Notes: generated from the letters alone by a model not told the origin. DNA of 48,903 nucleotides from Kofleriaceae bacterium (GCA_013368795.1 JABFXX010000096.1:1-48903), one strand, 5' to 3'. Positions 1-8,334 are shown, numbered from the stretch's first letter. A program made the numbers and translations.

Positions 1-2
1 GG

Positions 3-359
3 CTCGTCGCGCCCCAGATGTTTCTGCGTTTCATCGGCCTGAGCTTCCTGAGTCCCGGCGTGGTCGATCCCGCGCTCCCCGCCGCGTTCGCAGCGCCCGC
101 GGGCTTCGGAGATCTCGCGACGGGTGTGCTCGCGATCGTCGCTACGATCGGGCTCGCGCGCCACACGAGCTGGGCGATCGGCTCCGTGTGGTTGTTCAAC
201 ATCGTCGGCGCCGCTGACCTCGTGCTCGCGTTCATCCAGGGCGCGCGCAGCGGACTCGAGCCCGGCATGCTCGGCGCTGGCTTCTACATCGTGACCTCGG
301 TCGTTCCGCTCCTCCTCGTCTCGCATGCGCTCGTGTTCCGCGTGCTCGCACATCGATAG
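3..359 (+). CDS. Integral membrane protein, 5' partial
   Basis: The frame is open to the left edge of the window, so the gene probably begins outside it. The first visible Met codon is at 18. The visible part has three hydrophobic segments separated by short polar turns, which fits a small polytopic inner-membrane protein with no soluble domain. I see no catalytic motif and do not recognise a named family. The 3' end overlaps the convergent hydroxylase gene by 76 bases, a long coding overlap. The hydrophobic periodicity supports this as real coding sequence and not a shadow of its neighbour. Function unknown. Confidence 0.6.
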   Translation, partial: LVAPQMFLRFIGLSFLSPGVVDPALPAAFAAPAGFGDLATGVLAIVATIGLARHTSWAIGSVWLFNIVGAADLVLAFIQGARSGLEPGMLGAGFYIVTSVVPLLLVSHALVFRVLAHR

Positions 360-967
360 GTCCCGAAGATCCGATCGAGCACGGGCAGCGTCGCGGCGAA
401 GTTTGCCGGCGCGAGGTCCTCGCGATGGTGGCGCGCGTGGAACACCGGCGTCGCGATCACCATGTCGAGCGGCGTCGCCGGCCATCGGATGTTCGCGTGG
501 AGCACGATCGACCAGATGCGCCGGCCGACGACGTACCACGCCGCCGTCGGCAGGCCGGCACCGCAAATCGCGGCGGCAGCGACGCTCGCGCCCGCGATGA
601 GGACCGCGTCGATCGGATGCAAGTACCACGCGGTCGTCCACGCGAGTGGTCCCTGTTCGTGGTGGACGCGATGGATGCGCCAGAGCAGCGGGACGCGATG
701 CATCGCGCGGTGAAGCGCGTAGTGAAACAGCTCGGCGACAAGCCACGTGACGACAACGCGGCCACCGTGGAACCCGGCCGTGCGGATGACGATCTGCGCG
801 AGCCCGGCGTTGACCGCGAGCAACAGTGCCGCGATCGCGATCCGGCGAACGCTCGGGTGATCGACGTGACGCGGCCGCACGCGCTCGACGAGCGTGAACG
901 CGACGACCGACCAGGCGACGAGCGCGAGCCAGCCCGCGGCAAACCGCGCGACCGCGTCAATACTCAT
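284..967 (-). CDS. Sterol desaturase / fatty acid hydroxylase family protein
   Basis: A membrane di-iron oxygenase of the fatty acid hydroxylase superfamily (227 aa). It carries the expected three histidine clusters: H82-x3-H86-x3-H90, H99-x2-HH(102-103) and H177-x2-HH(180-181). These sit between hydrophobic segments near residues 10-28, 42-62 and 120-145. The family hydroxylates or desaturates sterols, fatty acids or carotenoids at the cytoplasmic membrane face. The substrate here cannot be read from sequence. The start ATG overlaps the stop of a 49-codon membrane-protein gene by 11 bases, so the two are probably translated together. The C-terminal 25 residues are polar, unlike the family, and lie in the overlap with the convergent gene. 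Confidence 0.85.
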   Translation of the reverse strand: MSIDAVARFAAGWLALVAWSVVAFTLVERVRPRHVDHPSVRRIAIAALLLAVNAGLAQIVIRTAGFHGGRVVVTWLVAELFHYALHRAMHRVPLLWRIHRVHHEQGPLAWTTAWYLHPIDAVLIAGASVAAAAICGAGLPTAAWYVVGRRIWSIVLHANIRWPATPLDMVIATPVFHARHHREDLAPANFAATLPVLDRIFGTYRCASTRNTSACETRRSGTTEVTM

Positions 968-1106
968 CGGCGCCGAGGGCGGCGGCGATCATGACCAAGA
1001 TCGGTACGAGGGCGACGAGGAGCCAGAGGATCCGCGCGCTGCCCGGCGCCGACGACGGCACGGTGCGAGTGAGCTCGGAGGGCGGCGGAGGCGGTTCGGA
1101 CGGCAT
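957..1106 (-). CDS. Small single-span membrane protein (49 aa)
   Basis: A short open frame with a proline-rich cytoplasmic-like start (PSEPPPPPSE), a Ser/Pro linker and one strongly hydrophobic segment at about residues 26-44, ending in Asp-Glu-Tyr. Its stop codon lies inside the first codons of the hydroxylase gene (11-base overlap), the arrangement expected for translational coupling. It begins 34 bases after the ABC transporter stop on the same strand, so all three genes may form one transcript. I do not recognise the family. A role as an accessory subunit of the hydroxylase or transporter is inference from position only. Confidence 0.55.
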   Translation of the reverse strand: MPSEPPPPPSELTRTVPSSAPGSARILWLLVALVPILVMIAAALGADEY

Positions 1107-1140
1107 CTCGCGATCACGCGCGAGCGCCGCCGACTATTCC

Positions 1141-2925
1141 TCACGCGGCGCGAATGCCGGCGCCGCCCGAGCCAGACGCGTCGCTCGTGTAGCCGCGCCA
1201 CATCTCGCGGAACAGCGGCTGGCGCTCGAGCAGCTGGTCGAGGCTGCCGGCATCGACCACGCGGCCGGCATCGAGGAGCACGATCGTGTCGAACCGCGGC
1301 AGCAGGTGGAGCCGATGGATCGACGACACGACACAGGCATCGCCGAGCGATGCGAGCACGCCGTCGTAGATGCGCGCCTCGGTGACCGGATCGATGCTGC
1401 TCGTCGGCTCGTCGAGCAGGACCATCGACGATTGCGATGCGGCGAGCAGGCCGCGGGCGAGCGCGAGGCGCTGGCGCTGGCCACCGGAGAGGTTTGCACC
1501 GCGCTCGGAGATCACGGCCGCGATGCCGCCCGGCAACGCCTCGAGCACGGGCGCGAGGCACGCGATCTCGCACGCGCGCGCGACGTCGGCCTCGCTGCGC
1601 GGCACGCCTAGCGTGAGGTTCGAGCGCACGTCGCTCTCGAAGATCTCCGGCTCCTGCGGCACGAGGATCGCGAGCGACGACAGATCCGGCAGCGCCGTCG
1701 CGCGGCCGTCGACCAGGATGCGCATCGCATCGGCCGGATAGAGGCCGGCGAGCACGCGCAACAGCGTGCTCTTGCCCGCGCCACTCGGGCCGACGAGCGC
1801 GACGCGTGCACCGCGCCTGAGCTCGAGGTCGACGCCGTCGAGGCCGCGTGCGCCGTTGGGGTGACAGAGCACGGCGCCTTCGATGCGGATCGACTTCCAC
1901 GCGGTGTGGTCCTCGCCAGTGGGCGGCGACCAGCGCGGCGTCGCGTCGAGGATCGGATCGGCGCTCGCGATATCGGTCTGGTGACGAACGAGCTCGCCCC
2001 AGTGCTGCGCCATCGAGCCCACGACGGTGCCGATCTGCTGCGTGTACTGATAGACCATGACGGCGGTGCCGACGAGCACGGCGCCGGTGTCGCGCCACGA
2101 CAGCCAGGCATAGAGCGCGACGACGCCGACGCGCATCGCGTTGTTGAGCAGGTCGATCGTCGCCCACTTGCCCTCGTTGACGACGATGCTGCGATCGAGC
2201 GGCTTCGAGACCTCGAGGTGACGCGCGCGCACGGCGCCGCGAACTGCCTCCTGCAGGCCGAGCGTGAGCACGGTCGAGATGTTGCCGGCGCTGTCGACGA
2301 CGCTCGACGTGTAGCGCCGGTCGGCTGCGTTCTCCTCGCGCACGAGCCGCACCATCACGCGGTCGAAGCGCAAGAGCAGGATCGCGACGACGACGTAGCC
2401 GGCGAGCGTCGCCAGGCCCGTGAGCAGCGACACCGCGACGAGCGCGACGATCGGGCCGATGATGCTGATGAGGTTCTGCAGGTAGATGAACTGGTTCTGC
2501 GCGAACCCGAACAGCGCGCCCGTCGTCTTCTGCAGGCGGTGCAGCGTGTCGCCGCTGTGATGCTGCTCGTGCCATCGCAGCGGCAGCGATAAGAGGCGCG
2601 CGAACAGCGCGTCGGCGAGTCGCTCGCGTGCGTAGAGCGCGGTGCGCCGCTCGACGATGCGCGCAGGACCGTGCATCGCCCACGCGACGATCGCGGCCGC
2701 GAGCATCGCGACCAGATACCAGCCGGCTTCGCGCAGCCCGGCCTCGCCTTGGGTCTGCAGTGCGTTGACCGCGCAGCCGAACAGCCACGGGATCGTGAGT
2801 CGCGCGATCTGCGCACCCGCGAGCGCGACGAGCGCGACGACCATGCGAAGCCGCATGCCGCGCGCATGCGTCCACAGCACCGAGTAGAGACGGCCGATGC
2901 CACCGCGATGCGTACTCGGCGTCAT
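1141..2925 (-). CDS. ABC transporter, fused permease-ATPase (exporter half-transporter)
   Basis: A 594-residue half-transporter of the MsbA/LmrA type. The N-terminal 320 residues form the membrane domain, with hydrophobic helices near 28-50, 68-86, 150-188 and 262-300. The C-terminal ATPase has Walker A GPSGAGKST (379-387), Q-loop Q424, signature LSGGQ (479-483), Walker B MVLLDE (501-506) and the switch His in SSIH near 540. All ATPase residues are intact, so it should work as a homodimer or with an unlinked partner to export lipids, peptides or drugs. The substrate is unknown. A TAGCAG hexamer lies exactly 6 bases before the ATG, a near match to the leaderless-type promoters found across this window. 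Confidence 0.9.
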   Translation of the reverse strand: MTPSTHRGGIGRLYSVLWTHARGMRLRMVVALVALAGAQIARLTIPWLFGCAVNALQTQGEAGLREAGWYLVAMLAAAIVAWAMHGPARIVERRTALYARERLADALFARLLSLPLRWHEQHHSGDTLHRLQKTTGALFGFAQNQFIYLQNLISIIGPIVALVAVSLLTGLATLAGYVVVAILLLRFDRVMVRLVREENAADRRYTSSVVDSAGNISTVLTLGLQEAVRGAVRARHLEVSKPLDRSIVVNEGKWATIDLLNNAMRVGVVALYAWLSWRDTGAVLVGTAVMVYQYTQQIGTVVGSMAQHWGELVRHQTDIASADPILDATPRWSPPTGEDHTAWKSIRIEGAVLCHPNGARGLDGVDLELRRGARVALVGPSGAGKSTLLRVLAGLYPADAMRILVDGRATALPDLSSLAILVPQEPEIFESDVRSNLTLGVPRSEADVARACEIACLAPVLEALPGGIAAVISERGANLSGGQRQRLALARGLLAASQSSMVLLDEPTSSIDPVTEARIYDGVLASLGDACVVSSIHRLHLLPRFDTIVLLDAGRVVDAGSLDQLLERQPLFREMWRGYTSDASGSGGAGIRAA

Positions 2926-3057
2926 CGGGCGCTGCTACGAGAGCGGCTCGAGCTCATGAAGCACGACCAGCGTATCACTGCCCTTGTGACTGCCGCCCGA
3001 CGAACCTCGTTGGCTCGCGACCTGCGTCACAACACCGCTCGGAAGAGCTCGCAGCGG

Positions 3058-3675
3058 TCAGCCGAGACCGTGCTCCTTCATGACGGCAGCGTTGCGCGCG
3101 TCGGTACGCTGGAACGCAGGTCGCTGGCGGAGTCGCTCGGAGTACGCGGTGAAGAGCGGGCGCGGCTCGATCATGTTGAACCGCAGCATGTAATTCAGCG
3201 TACCGCCGAAAATGACGTCGGCCATCGAGAACTCGCTCCCGAGGATGTAGTCGCGACCCTCGAGCGCGCTCTCCATCGCCCGGATCATCGACTCGTGATC
3301 GCCCCAGCCGGCCTGGCCCGGCTTGAACTCCCACTTGCTGAGCTTGGCGAGCGAACCCGGCTCGATGACCGACGGCGCGAACAGCGACCAGCGCAGGTAC
3401 GTCGCGCGCTTCGGATCGTCGAGGCGCGGCGCGAGCCGACCGATCGCGTAGCGATCGGCGAGGTAGAGGCAGATCGCCGCGTTCTCGGTGACGACAACAT
3501 CGCCGTCTTTGAGCGTCGGCAGCTTGCCCATCGGGTTCATCGCGAGGAACTCGGGCGTCTTCTGGCCGCCCTTCTGGATGTCGACCCACTCGAGCTTGTA
3601 GGGCTCGCCGAGCTCTTCGAGAGCCCACACGGTGCCGGCAGCGCGCGAAAACGGATGGTGATAGAGCGTGATCAT
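3058..3675 (-). CDS. Glutathione S-transferase family protein
   Basis: A 205-residue cytosolic GST. The N-terminal thioredoxin-like domain (1-77) has candidate catalytic Ser10, the cis-proline in KLPTL (P53) and an ENAAI segment (64-68) in place of the usual Glu-Ser that binds the glutathione gamma-glutamyl group. The all-helical C-terminal domain contains the N-capping motif FSMADVIFG. It would conjugate or reduce electrophiles with glutathione. The gene follows a second GST gene by 20 bases on the same strand, and a glyoxalase-fold gene lies further upstream. The group reads as a small electrophile-detoxification cluster. It also has its own candidate promoter in the 20-base gap. Confidence 0.88.
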   Translation of the reverse strand: MITLYHHPFSRAAGTVWALEELGEPYKLEWVDIQKGGQKTPEFLAMNPMGKLPTLKDGDVVVTENAAICLYLADRYAIGRLAPRLDDPKRATYLRWSLFAPSVIEPGSLAKLSKWEFKPGQAGWGDHESMIRAMESALEGRDYILGSEFSMADVIFGGTLNYMLRFNMIEPRPLFTAYSERLRQRPAFQRTDARNAAVMKEHGLG

Positions 3676-3681
3676 GCGCGG

Positions 3682-3687
3682 AGCTTA
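3682..3687 (-). promoter_or_regulatory. Candidate leaderless -10 element of the first GST gene
   Basis: TAAGCT on the minus strand, followed by exactly 6 bases and then the ATG at 3675. It sits in the 20-base gap after the upstream GST stop, so it would give an independent leaderless transcript. No clear -35 box is visible. Confidence 0.4.
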
Positions 3688-3695
3688 GCTCCTCG

Positions 3696-4337
3696 CTATC
3701 CGATCACGGGCGCATCGAACGGCAGATAGATCTCGCGAAACGCCGGGAGTTGCGAGATGCGCGCATGACGAGCGCGCAGTGCGGGCAGCGCTGCCTCCTC
3801 GGCGGGCAGTCCGACGGTCTCGGTCGCGTACGTCAGCGCGCAGCCGAGCGTGACGTCGGCCTGCGTGATCCTGTCACCGACGAGCCACTCGGCATCGCCG
3901 CGCTCGGCGCACACCGTCTCGAGGCGATGACACGTCGCGAGCATCTGCGCGCGCAGGCGCATGCGCAGCGGCTCGTGCTGCATCCCCGGCGGACGGAACA
4001 CACGCTCGGAGATCTGCAGCCGCGCCTTGTCGGCAACGCCCGCGGCAAGCGCAGTGAGGCCGAGCACGCGCCGCCGCATCTCGCCGCTGGCCGGCACGAG
4101 GGCACGCTCCGGCCCGGCGAGCTGGTCGAGGTAGTCGAGGATCACCGCGGACTCGACGAGCGGCTCGCCGTCGTCGAGCACGAGCACCGGCACCTGACCG
4201 AGCGGATTGAGCTCGGCGATGCGAGCCTGATCGCGTCCGATCGACCAGTTCGCGTGCTCGAACGGAAGATCGAGGAGCCGCATCGAGATCGCGACGCGGC
4301 GGACGTACGGCGAATCGAACATGCCGACGAGCTTCAT
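3696..4337 (-). CDS. Glutathione S-transferase family protein
   Basis: A 213-residue GST. The N-terminal thioredoxin-fold domain starts MFDSPYVRR, with Ser9-Pro10 at the active site, then cis-Pro50 in QVPVLVL and the canonical Glu62-Ser63 pair that binds glutathione. The C-terminal helical domain contains ITQADVTLG. The open frame extends further upstream, but the Met at 4337 gives the normal family N-terminus directly before the first beta strand. It lies 59 bases after the glyoxalase-fold gene and 20 bases before the next GST, all on one strand. It is only distantly similar to the neighbouring GST, so they are not a recent tandem duplication. Confidence 0.87.
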   Translation of the reverse strand: MKLVGMFDSPYVRRVAISMRLLDLPFEHANWSIGRDQARIAELNPLGQVPVLVLDDGEPLVESAVILDYLDQLAGPERALVPASGEMRRRVLGLTALAAGVADKARLQISERVFRPPGMQHEPLRMRLRAQMLATCHRLETVCAERGDAEWLVGDRITQADVTLGCALTYATETVGLPAEEAALPALRARHARISQLPAFREIYLPFDAPVIG

Positions 4338-4396
4338 CGGCTGCGAGCCTACCGCCGCTACCGGTGACGCGTCTCGGGTGGTCGACAGGCACTCCC

Positions 4397-4780
4397 CTAC
4401 GGCCACTCGTTCGCGTTGTCCTTCTTCGCGAGCGGCCCGCGCTGTGGATTGACAACGCAGAACACGTGCCCCGTCGGCGCGCGCATGAGCCACCACCGCT
4501 TGAGGAACTTGATGCGCGTCGCACCGAGCGCCTCGAGGCGCTTCACCTCGGCCTCGAGATCGTCGGCCTCGATGTCGAGGTGAATGCGGCTGTCGTGGTC
4601 GACCTTCTGGAGGAGCAGCATCGGCTCGCCGTCGTCGCTGGCGATCATCCGGTACGAGGTGTCGTCCGGGTCCGCGGGCTCGGCCTTGCGGCCCAGGGCG
4701 GCGCTCCAGAACTCGGTGGCGGCATCGATATCGTCGACCTGGCAGTCGATCACGAACGTGCTGAGGCGGCTGCGGTGCAT
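4397..4780 (-). CDS. VOC (glyoxalase/bleomycin-resistance fold) family protein
   Basis: A 127-residue single-module VOC protein. It shows the paired beta-alpha-beta-beta-beta pattern: an opening strand STFVIDCQVDD, a helix with ATEFWSAALG, then MLLLQKV, then a second module starting RIHLDIEADD and ending in GHVFCVVNP. This layout matches the glyoxalase-like domain common in bacteria. Ligand or metal use is unknown. An in-frame GTG two codons earlier (4786) is possible. I chose the ATG at 4780 because a TAGGCT hexamer ends exactly 6 bases before it, and the GTG would abut that hexamer. It is first in the line of detoxification genes that includes both GSTs. Confidence 0.82.
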   Translation of the reverse strand: MHRSRLSTFVIDCQVDDIDAATEFWSAALGRKAEPADPDDTSYRMIASDDGEPMLLLQKVDHDSRIHLDIEADDLEAEVKRLEALGATRIKFLKRWWLMRAPTGHVFCVVNPQRGPLAKKDNANEWP

Positions 4781-4786
4781 CGGCAC

Positions 4787-4792
4787 AGCCTA
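4787..4792 (-). promoter_or_regulatory. Candidate leaderless -10 element of the VOC gene
   Basis: TAGGCT on the minus strand with 6 bases to the ATG at 4780. No Shine-Dalgarno sequence can fit between them. Confidence 0.35.
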
Positions 4793-4823
4793 CGGCCAAG
4801 TTGGAGGAACGACAGGCATTTCA

Positions 4824-4847
4824 GCTCGCTTCTTTTTTTTCGCGAGC
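4824..4847. repeat. Inverted repeat with a T-rich loop between divergent genes
   Basis: GCTCGC (4824-4829) and its exact complement GCGAGC (4842-4847) flank a 12-base loop that is almost all T on the + strand. It lies between the divergent VOC and hemerythrin genes, so it may be an operator or may stabilise the hemerythrin leader. The T run is in the loop, not after the stem, so it is not an intrinsic terminator. Confidence 0.3.
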
Positions 4848-4900
4848 CGTGTCGATCCACCGGGCCCTCCTTCGTCGCCCTCATGAAAGGCGAAACCGAC

Positions 4901-5557
4901 ATGCCCACCCCACTCCTGAACGATGACGGCACTGCTTCGATGGCGACGATGTTCATGTCCTCTCACTACGGATTCCGCCGCGACCTCGCGGCTTTTGCCC
5001 GCGCACTCGACGGCTTCACCGGCGAGCGCGGCGATGCGCTACGAAAAGAGTGGGCCGAATTCCACGCGGCGCTGCACGGTCACCACACCGTCGAGGACAC
5101 GACGCTGTTCCCCGACCTACGCGGGCGCCACCCGGAGCTCGGCACGGCGATCGACGAGCTCGACGAGCATCACCGCGCGATCGATCCGCTGCTCGCGCGC
5201 GGCGATGCGGCGTTCGCGAACCTGAACGCAGACGTGGCGCCGGCACGCGAGGTCATCGGCCGGCTGATCGACCTGATCGCGACGCACCTCGATGCCGAGG
5301 AACGCGTGGTCATCCCGCAGCTCCGTGGGGCCAAGCAGTTCCCGCAGTTGCCGGAGGCCGCCATGGCCGAGTACGCGAAGGGTTTCGCGTGGAGCACCGC
5401 CGGCCTCGCCGGCGCCGTCGTCGCGCAGATCGAGGCGATGCTGCCACCGGCGCTGGTTGCCGCCCTCCCCGCCGCACGCGAGGCGTTCGCCGCGCGGTGC
5501 ATCCGCGTGTGGGGCCAGGCGCATACCGGCAGCTCGGTGACGTCGGTGCCGGCCTGA
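4901..5557 (+). CDS. Hemerythrin HHE-domain protein
   Basis: A 218-residue soluble protein with the four-helix hemerythrin-type cation-binding fold. Candidate iron ligands are His in SSHYGF, the His-rich HGHHTVEDT with its acidic partner, the His pair in DEHHRAID, and HLDAEE in the fourth helix. These are the expected spaced H/E positions of a di-iron O2 or NO-binding site. A further 60 residues follow as a helical extension rich in Ala. Start 4901 was preferred over the in-frame ATG at 4883 because an AAAGG sequence lies 11 bases upstream of it. The gene is divergent from the VOC/GST group. A role in oxygen, NO or iron handling is inferred from the family. Confidence 0.85.
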   Translation: MPTPLLNDDGTASMATMFMSSHYGFRRDLAAFARALDGFTGERGDALRKEWAEFHAALHGHHTVEDTTLFPDLRGRHPELGTAIDELDEHHRAIDPLLARGDAAFANLNADVAPAREVIGRLIDLIATHLDAEERVVIPQLRGAKQFPQLPEAAMAEYAKGFAWSTAGLAGAVVAQIEAMLPPALVAALPAAREAFAARCIRVWGQAHTGSSVTSVPA

Positions 5558-5582
5558 TGGATCGATCCGGCGCGCCGCGCGT

Positions 5583-7445
5583 TTGCACCGCATGCCGAGG
5601 CTACCGGTCTGCCTGCTCGTGATGTGCACGAGCGGCGTCGCTCACGCGCAGTTCGCACGCTTCCCGCGTCAGCAGCCGGCCGTGCCGGCGCCGGCGCTGT
5701 CGGAGCGAGTGACGCCCACGCCCCCGCCGGCGAAGGCGCAGGAGCCGACGAAGCCTTCGATCGACAGCGATGTAGTGCTGTCGATCGACAGCCTGCGCGG
5801 CCCGGTCCGCTCGGAGCAGGAGCAGATCCTCGTCGAGCTGATCGCGAACACGCCGGATAGCGAGGCGGACGAGAAGAGCGACTACTACTTCCGGCTCGCC
5901 GAGCTGTACGCGAAGCAGTTCCAGTGGTGGCACGACAAGGCCGGCGACGCGCAGGCGGCGAACAAGGCGAAGGAGTACTTGCTCAGGGCGGTCAAGGCAT
6001 TCAAGGGCCTCACCGACAACGAGCGCTTCCGGACCTATCCCAAGCTCGACGTCGCGCTGTTCGAGTACGCGTACACGCTGCAGACCGGCAAGTACATGAA
6101 GGAGGCGCGCGCGGTCTACGACAAGCTGCTCAAGAACCATCCGACGTCGAAGTACATCCCCGAGGCGCACCTCGGGTTCGGCGACTACTACTTCGACGCG
6201 GGCCAGCTCGCCGACGCCGAGGCTCGCTACAAGATGGTTCTCGCGTTTCCGAAGTCGACCGTCTATCCGTACGCGCTGTACAAGCTCGGCTGGATCCACT
6301 TGCAGCTGCAGCGAACGCAGGAGGCGCTCGAGAGCTTCTATCAGGTGCTCGCGGCGACGAAGAACGAGCCGAAGCAGGCAGCGCTCGCGCGCGCCGCGAG
6401 GACGGACTTCGTGCGCGCCTACGCGAGCCTCGGCAAGACGGACCGCGCATTCGATGTGCTCCAGCGCGTCGACAAGTCGGCGACGACGGAGCTCGTCGAG
6501 CTGCTCGGCGACCTCGCGCGTGACAGCGGGTCGGTCGTGCAAGAGGCGAATGCCTACCGCGACCTGATGACTCGCGCGCCCGGGGACGCGCGTACGTGCA
6601 ACTGGCAGTATCGGCTCGCTCACGCCACGCTCGCACTGCCCGGCGCCGCCGAGGCGACGAAGGTCAAGGAGATCGAGACGCTCGTGAGCGTGTTCGCGGC
6701 ACAGAAGGAGCCCGACGACGAGTGCCGCGCGAACACCGAGGCGATGGCGGGCGAGATGGCGGACGCGTATCACCACGAGTGGTCGACGTCGGGCAACCTC
6801 GAGAAGCTCGGCTATGCGGAGCGGCTGTATGCGGCCTACGTCGGCGCATTTCCCGACGACGTCGATCGCCGCGCGAAGTACGCGGAGGTGCTGTGGTCGC
6901 ATGCCGATCACGAGCGCAACGCGAAGCTTCGCGCCGAGACCTGGGAACGCGCCGCCGGTGTGTTCGCGACGATCGGGACGCCCGACGCCACACGCGCGGC
7001 GGCACTCGCGAGGCTGAACGGACTGGACGCGGTCGTGCCCGAGGACGGCAAGCTCGTGCTCGCGAAGGCGCCGCGGCGCGCACCGCGCGAGCTGCCGTTC
7101 AAGCCGGCCGATGCAAAGCTCGTCGCCGCGGTTGCCGCCTACGCGAAGGTCGCGACGCCCGACGACGAGCTCGCGCAGATGCGCCTCGTCGTCGCGATGA
7201 CGCTGCGCCGCTACAAGCACTTCGACGAGGCGGCGACGGTGCTCGACGATTTCATCGCGGCACACCGCGAGCATCCACGCGCGCAGCTCGCCGCGAACCT
7301 CTTGCTCGACTCGCTGGTCCAGGCGCGCGAGCTCGACGAGGTCCTCCAGGTCGCCGACACGATGATGGCCGACAGCGAGTTCATCGCTGGCAAGACCGAC
7401 CTCCTGCGCAACATCGCGCTCCTGCGCTCGAGGCGATCACGATAG
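5583..7445 (+). CDS. Periplasmic TPR-repeat protein
   Basis: A 620-residue exported protein. It has an N-terminal signal peptide (hydrophobic core LPVCLLVMC, likely cleavage after AHA) and a Pro-rich linker to about residue 60. A long array of TPR-like helical hairpins follows, with motifs such as YYFRLAELYA, FEYAYTLQTGKY, HLGFGDYYFDAG and YALYKLGWIHLQL spaced by 34-40 residues. The pattern resembles the exported TPR proteins of myxobacterial motility and envelope complexes (AglT/GltE-like) and YfiO/BamD-like scaffolds, but I cannot assign a specific orthologue. It probably scaffolds an envelope complex. The next gene starts 10 bases downstream and has its own promoter-like hexamer overlapping this stop codon. 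Confidence 0.8.
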   Translation: MHRMPRLPVCLLVMCTSGVAHAQFARFPRQQPAVPAPALSERVTPTPPPAKAQEPTKPSIDSDVVLSIDSLRGPVRSEQEQILVELIANTPDSEADEKSDYYFRLAELYAKQFQWWHDKAGDAQAANKAKEYLLRAVKAFKGLTDNERFRTYPKLDVALFEYAYTLQTGKYMKEARAVYDKLLKNHPTSKYIPEAHLGFGDYYFDAGQLADAEARYKMVLAFPKSTVYPYALYKLGWIHLQLQRTQEALESFYQVLAATKNEPKQAALARAARTDFVRAYASLGKTDRAFDVLQRVDKSATTELVELLGDLARDSGSVVQEANAYRDLMTRAPGDARTCNWQYRLAHATLALPGAAEATKVKEIETLVSVFAAQKEPDDECRANTEAMAGEMADAYHHEWSTSGNLEKLGYAERLYAAYVGAFPDDVDRRAKYAEVLWSHADHERNAKLRAETWERAAGVFATIGTPDATRAAALARLNGLDAVVPEDGKLVLAKAPRRAPRELPFKPADAKLVAAVAAYAKVATPDDELAQMRLVVAMTLRRYKHFDEAATVLDDFIAAHREHPRAQLAANLLLDSLVQARELDEVLQVADTMMADSEFIAGKTDLLRNIALLRSRRSR

Positions 7446-7448
7446 ATT
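7443..7448 (+). promoter_or_regulatory. Candidate leaderless -10 element overlapping a stop codon
   Basis: TAGATT begins with the stop codon of the upstream TPR gene and ends 7 bases before the GTG start at 7456. Confidence 0.35.
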
Positions 7449-7455
7449 CACGGGC

Positions 7456-7902
7456 GTGAGCACCCGCGTCCGCCCTCTCCTGCTCGGTGCGTTGGCCGTC
7501 GGCGTCGTCGATCTCGTGTTCGCGTTCGTGTTCTGGTGGGGACGCGTGCCGCCGACGAGGATCCTGCAGTCGATCGCGCGCGGCGTCCTCGGCCGCGAGG
7601 CGTTTCGCGGCGGCACCGGCACCGCCGTGCTCGGCGGCCTCTTGCATTTCGTGATCGCGACCGCGATGACGCTCGCGTACTACCTCGCGTCGCGCCGCAT
7701 ACCGGCGCTCGTGCGCCATCCGTGGCCGTTCGGCGCGGTCTACGGCGCCCTGCTTTACGTCGCGATGAACTTCGTCGTGCTACCGCTATCGGCGGCCGGC
7801 AAGCCGTCGTTCGAGAACCATGCGTGGGTCGGATGGGGCGTCGCGTTTCACATCGTGTTCGGACTCATCATCGCGCACGCGTGCCGGCTCGCGTCTCGTT
7901 AG
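7456..7902 (+). CDS. Conserved integral membrane protein
   Basis: A 148-residue polytopic membrane protein with four hydrophobic spans at about residues 8-28, 55-78, 90-112 and 122-145. Conserved-looking polar features inside the spans (LHF, YYLASRRIP, YVAMNFVVLPLS) suggest a small channel-like or enzyme-accessory protein. I know similar sequences only as uncharacterised membrane proteins. The start is GTG with no Shine-Dalgarno sequence, 7 bases after a TAGATT hexamer. Its stop is nested with that of the convergent lipoprotein gene (four shared bases, TTAG). Confidence 0.72.
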   Translation: MSTRVRPLLLGALAVGVVDLVFAFVFWWGRVPPTRILQSIARGVLGREAFRGGTGTAVLGGLLHFVIATAMTLAYYLASRRIPALVRHPWPFGAVYGALLYVAMNFVVLPLSAAGKPSFENHAWVGWGVAFHIVFGLIIAHACRLASR

Positions 7903-8321
7903 CGCTTGCGCTTCACCGACCACGTGCCGGTCTGGATCAGGCCGGTCGCGCTCACCTTCGTCTCGAACGTGCCGTTGATCGCGTCGTTGCCGAGTGTGCC
8001 GAGGAACGCGGTCTCGACCTCGCACGCGCACGCCGGGTCCGTGTACGGCGCGATCGTGCCCTTGACCTCGTCCTGCTTCACCTTGACGAACTCGATCTTG
8101 AGCGGCGTCGAGCCGCCCATCATCACCTGCCCCTCGGCGGTGTGACTGCCAACCTGGAGCGAGAAGCTGACCGGGCCGGTGCGCCCGCTTTCGGTGCCCG
8201 TGTACTCGCCCTGCCACTCGCCGGCGACGCGGGCGAGGTCGAGCTCGGAGCCCTGCATGGCGACGTCCTTCTGGCTGGCGCCGCAGGCTACGAGAAACGC
8301 GAGCGAGTACATCCACTTCAT
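7899..8321 (-). CDS. Small putative lipoprotein
   Basis: A 140-residue protein with a short lipoprotein signal (FLVAC, lipidation Cys near residue 13), so it is probably anchored in the outer or inner membrane. The mature part looks like a small beta-barrel or beta-sandwich. It has alternating strands such as GEWQGEYTG, VSFSLQVGS and GTFETKVS, two close cysteines in ACACE, and a basic tail VKRKR. I do not recognise the family. TACGCT lies 7 bases before the ATG, with no Shine-Dalgarno sequence. It is convergent with the membrane protein and divergent from the Cys-rich protein gene. Confidence 0.72.
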   Translation of the reverse strand: MKWMYSLAFLVACGASQKDVAMQGSELDLARVAGEWQGEYTGTESGRTGPVSFSLQVGSHTAEGQVMMGGSTPLKIEFVKVKQDEVKGTIAPYTDPACACEVETAFLGTLGNDAINGTFETKVSATGLIQTGTWSVKRKR

Positions 8322-8328
8322 GAAATCC

Positions 8329-8334
8329 AGCGTA
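8329..8334 (-). promoter_or_regulatory. Candidate leaderless -10 element of the small lipoprotein
   Basis: TACGCT on the minus strand, followed by 7 bases and the ATG at 8321. Confidence 0.35.

Noticed and set aside
989..2875. A 628-codon open frame opposite in phase to the ABC transporter on the same strand
   Set aside because: It is extremely Arg/Ala-rich with no domain. The overlapping frame has complete ABC motifs, so this is a shadow caused by GC-rich third positions.
3058..4337. The two GST genes as a recent tandem duplication
   Set aside because: They share the fold and gene orientation but differ in active-site context (Glu-Asn versus Glu-Ser) and through most of their length.
4824..4847. 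T-rich stretch as an intrinsic terminator
   Set aside because: The T run is inside the loop of the inverted repeat, not after a stem, and it lies between two divergent genes where no terminator is needed.
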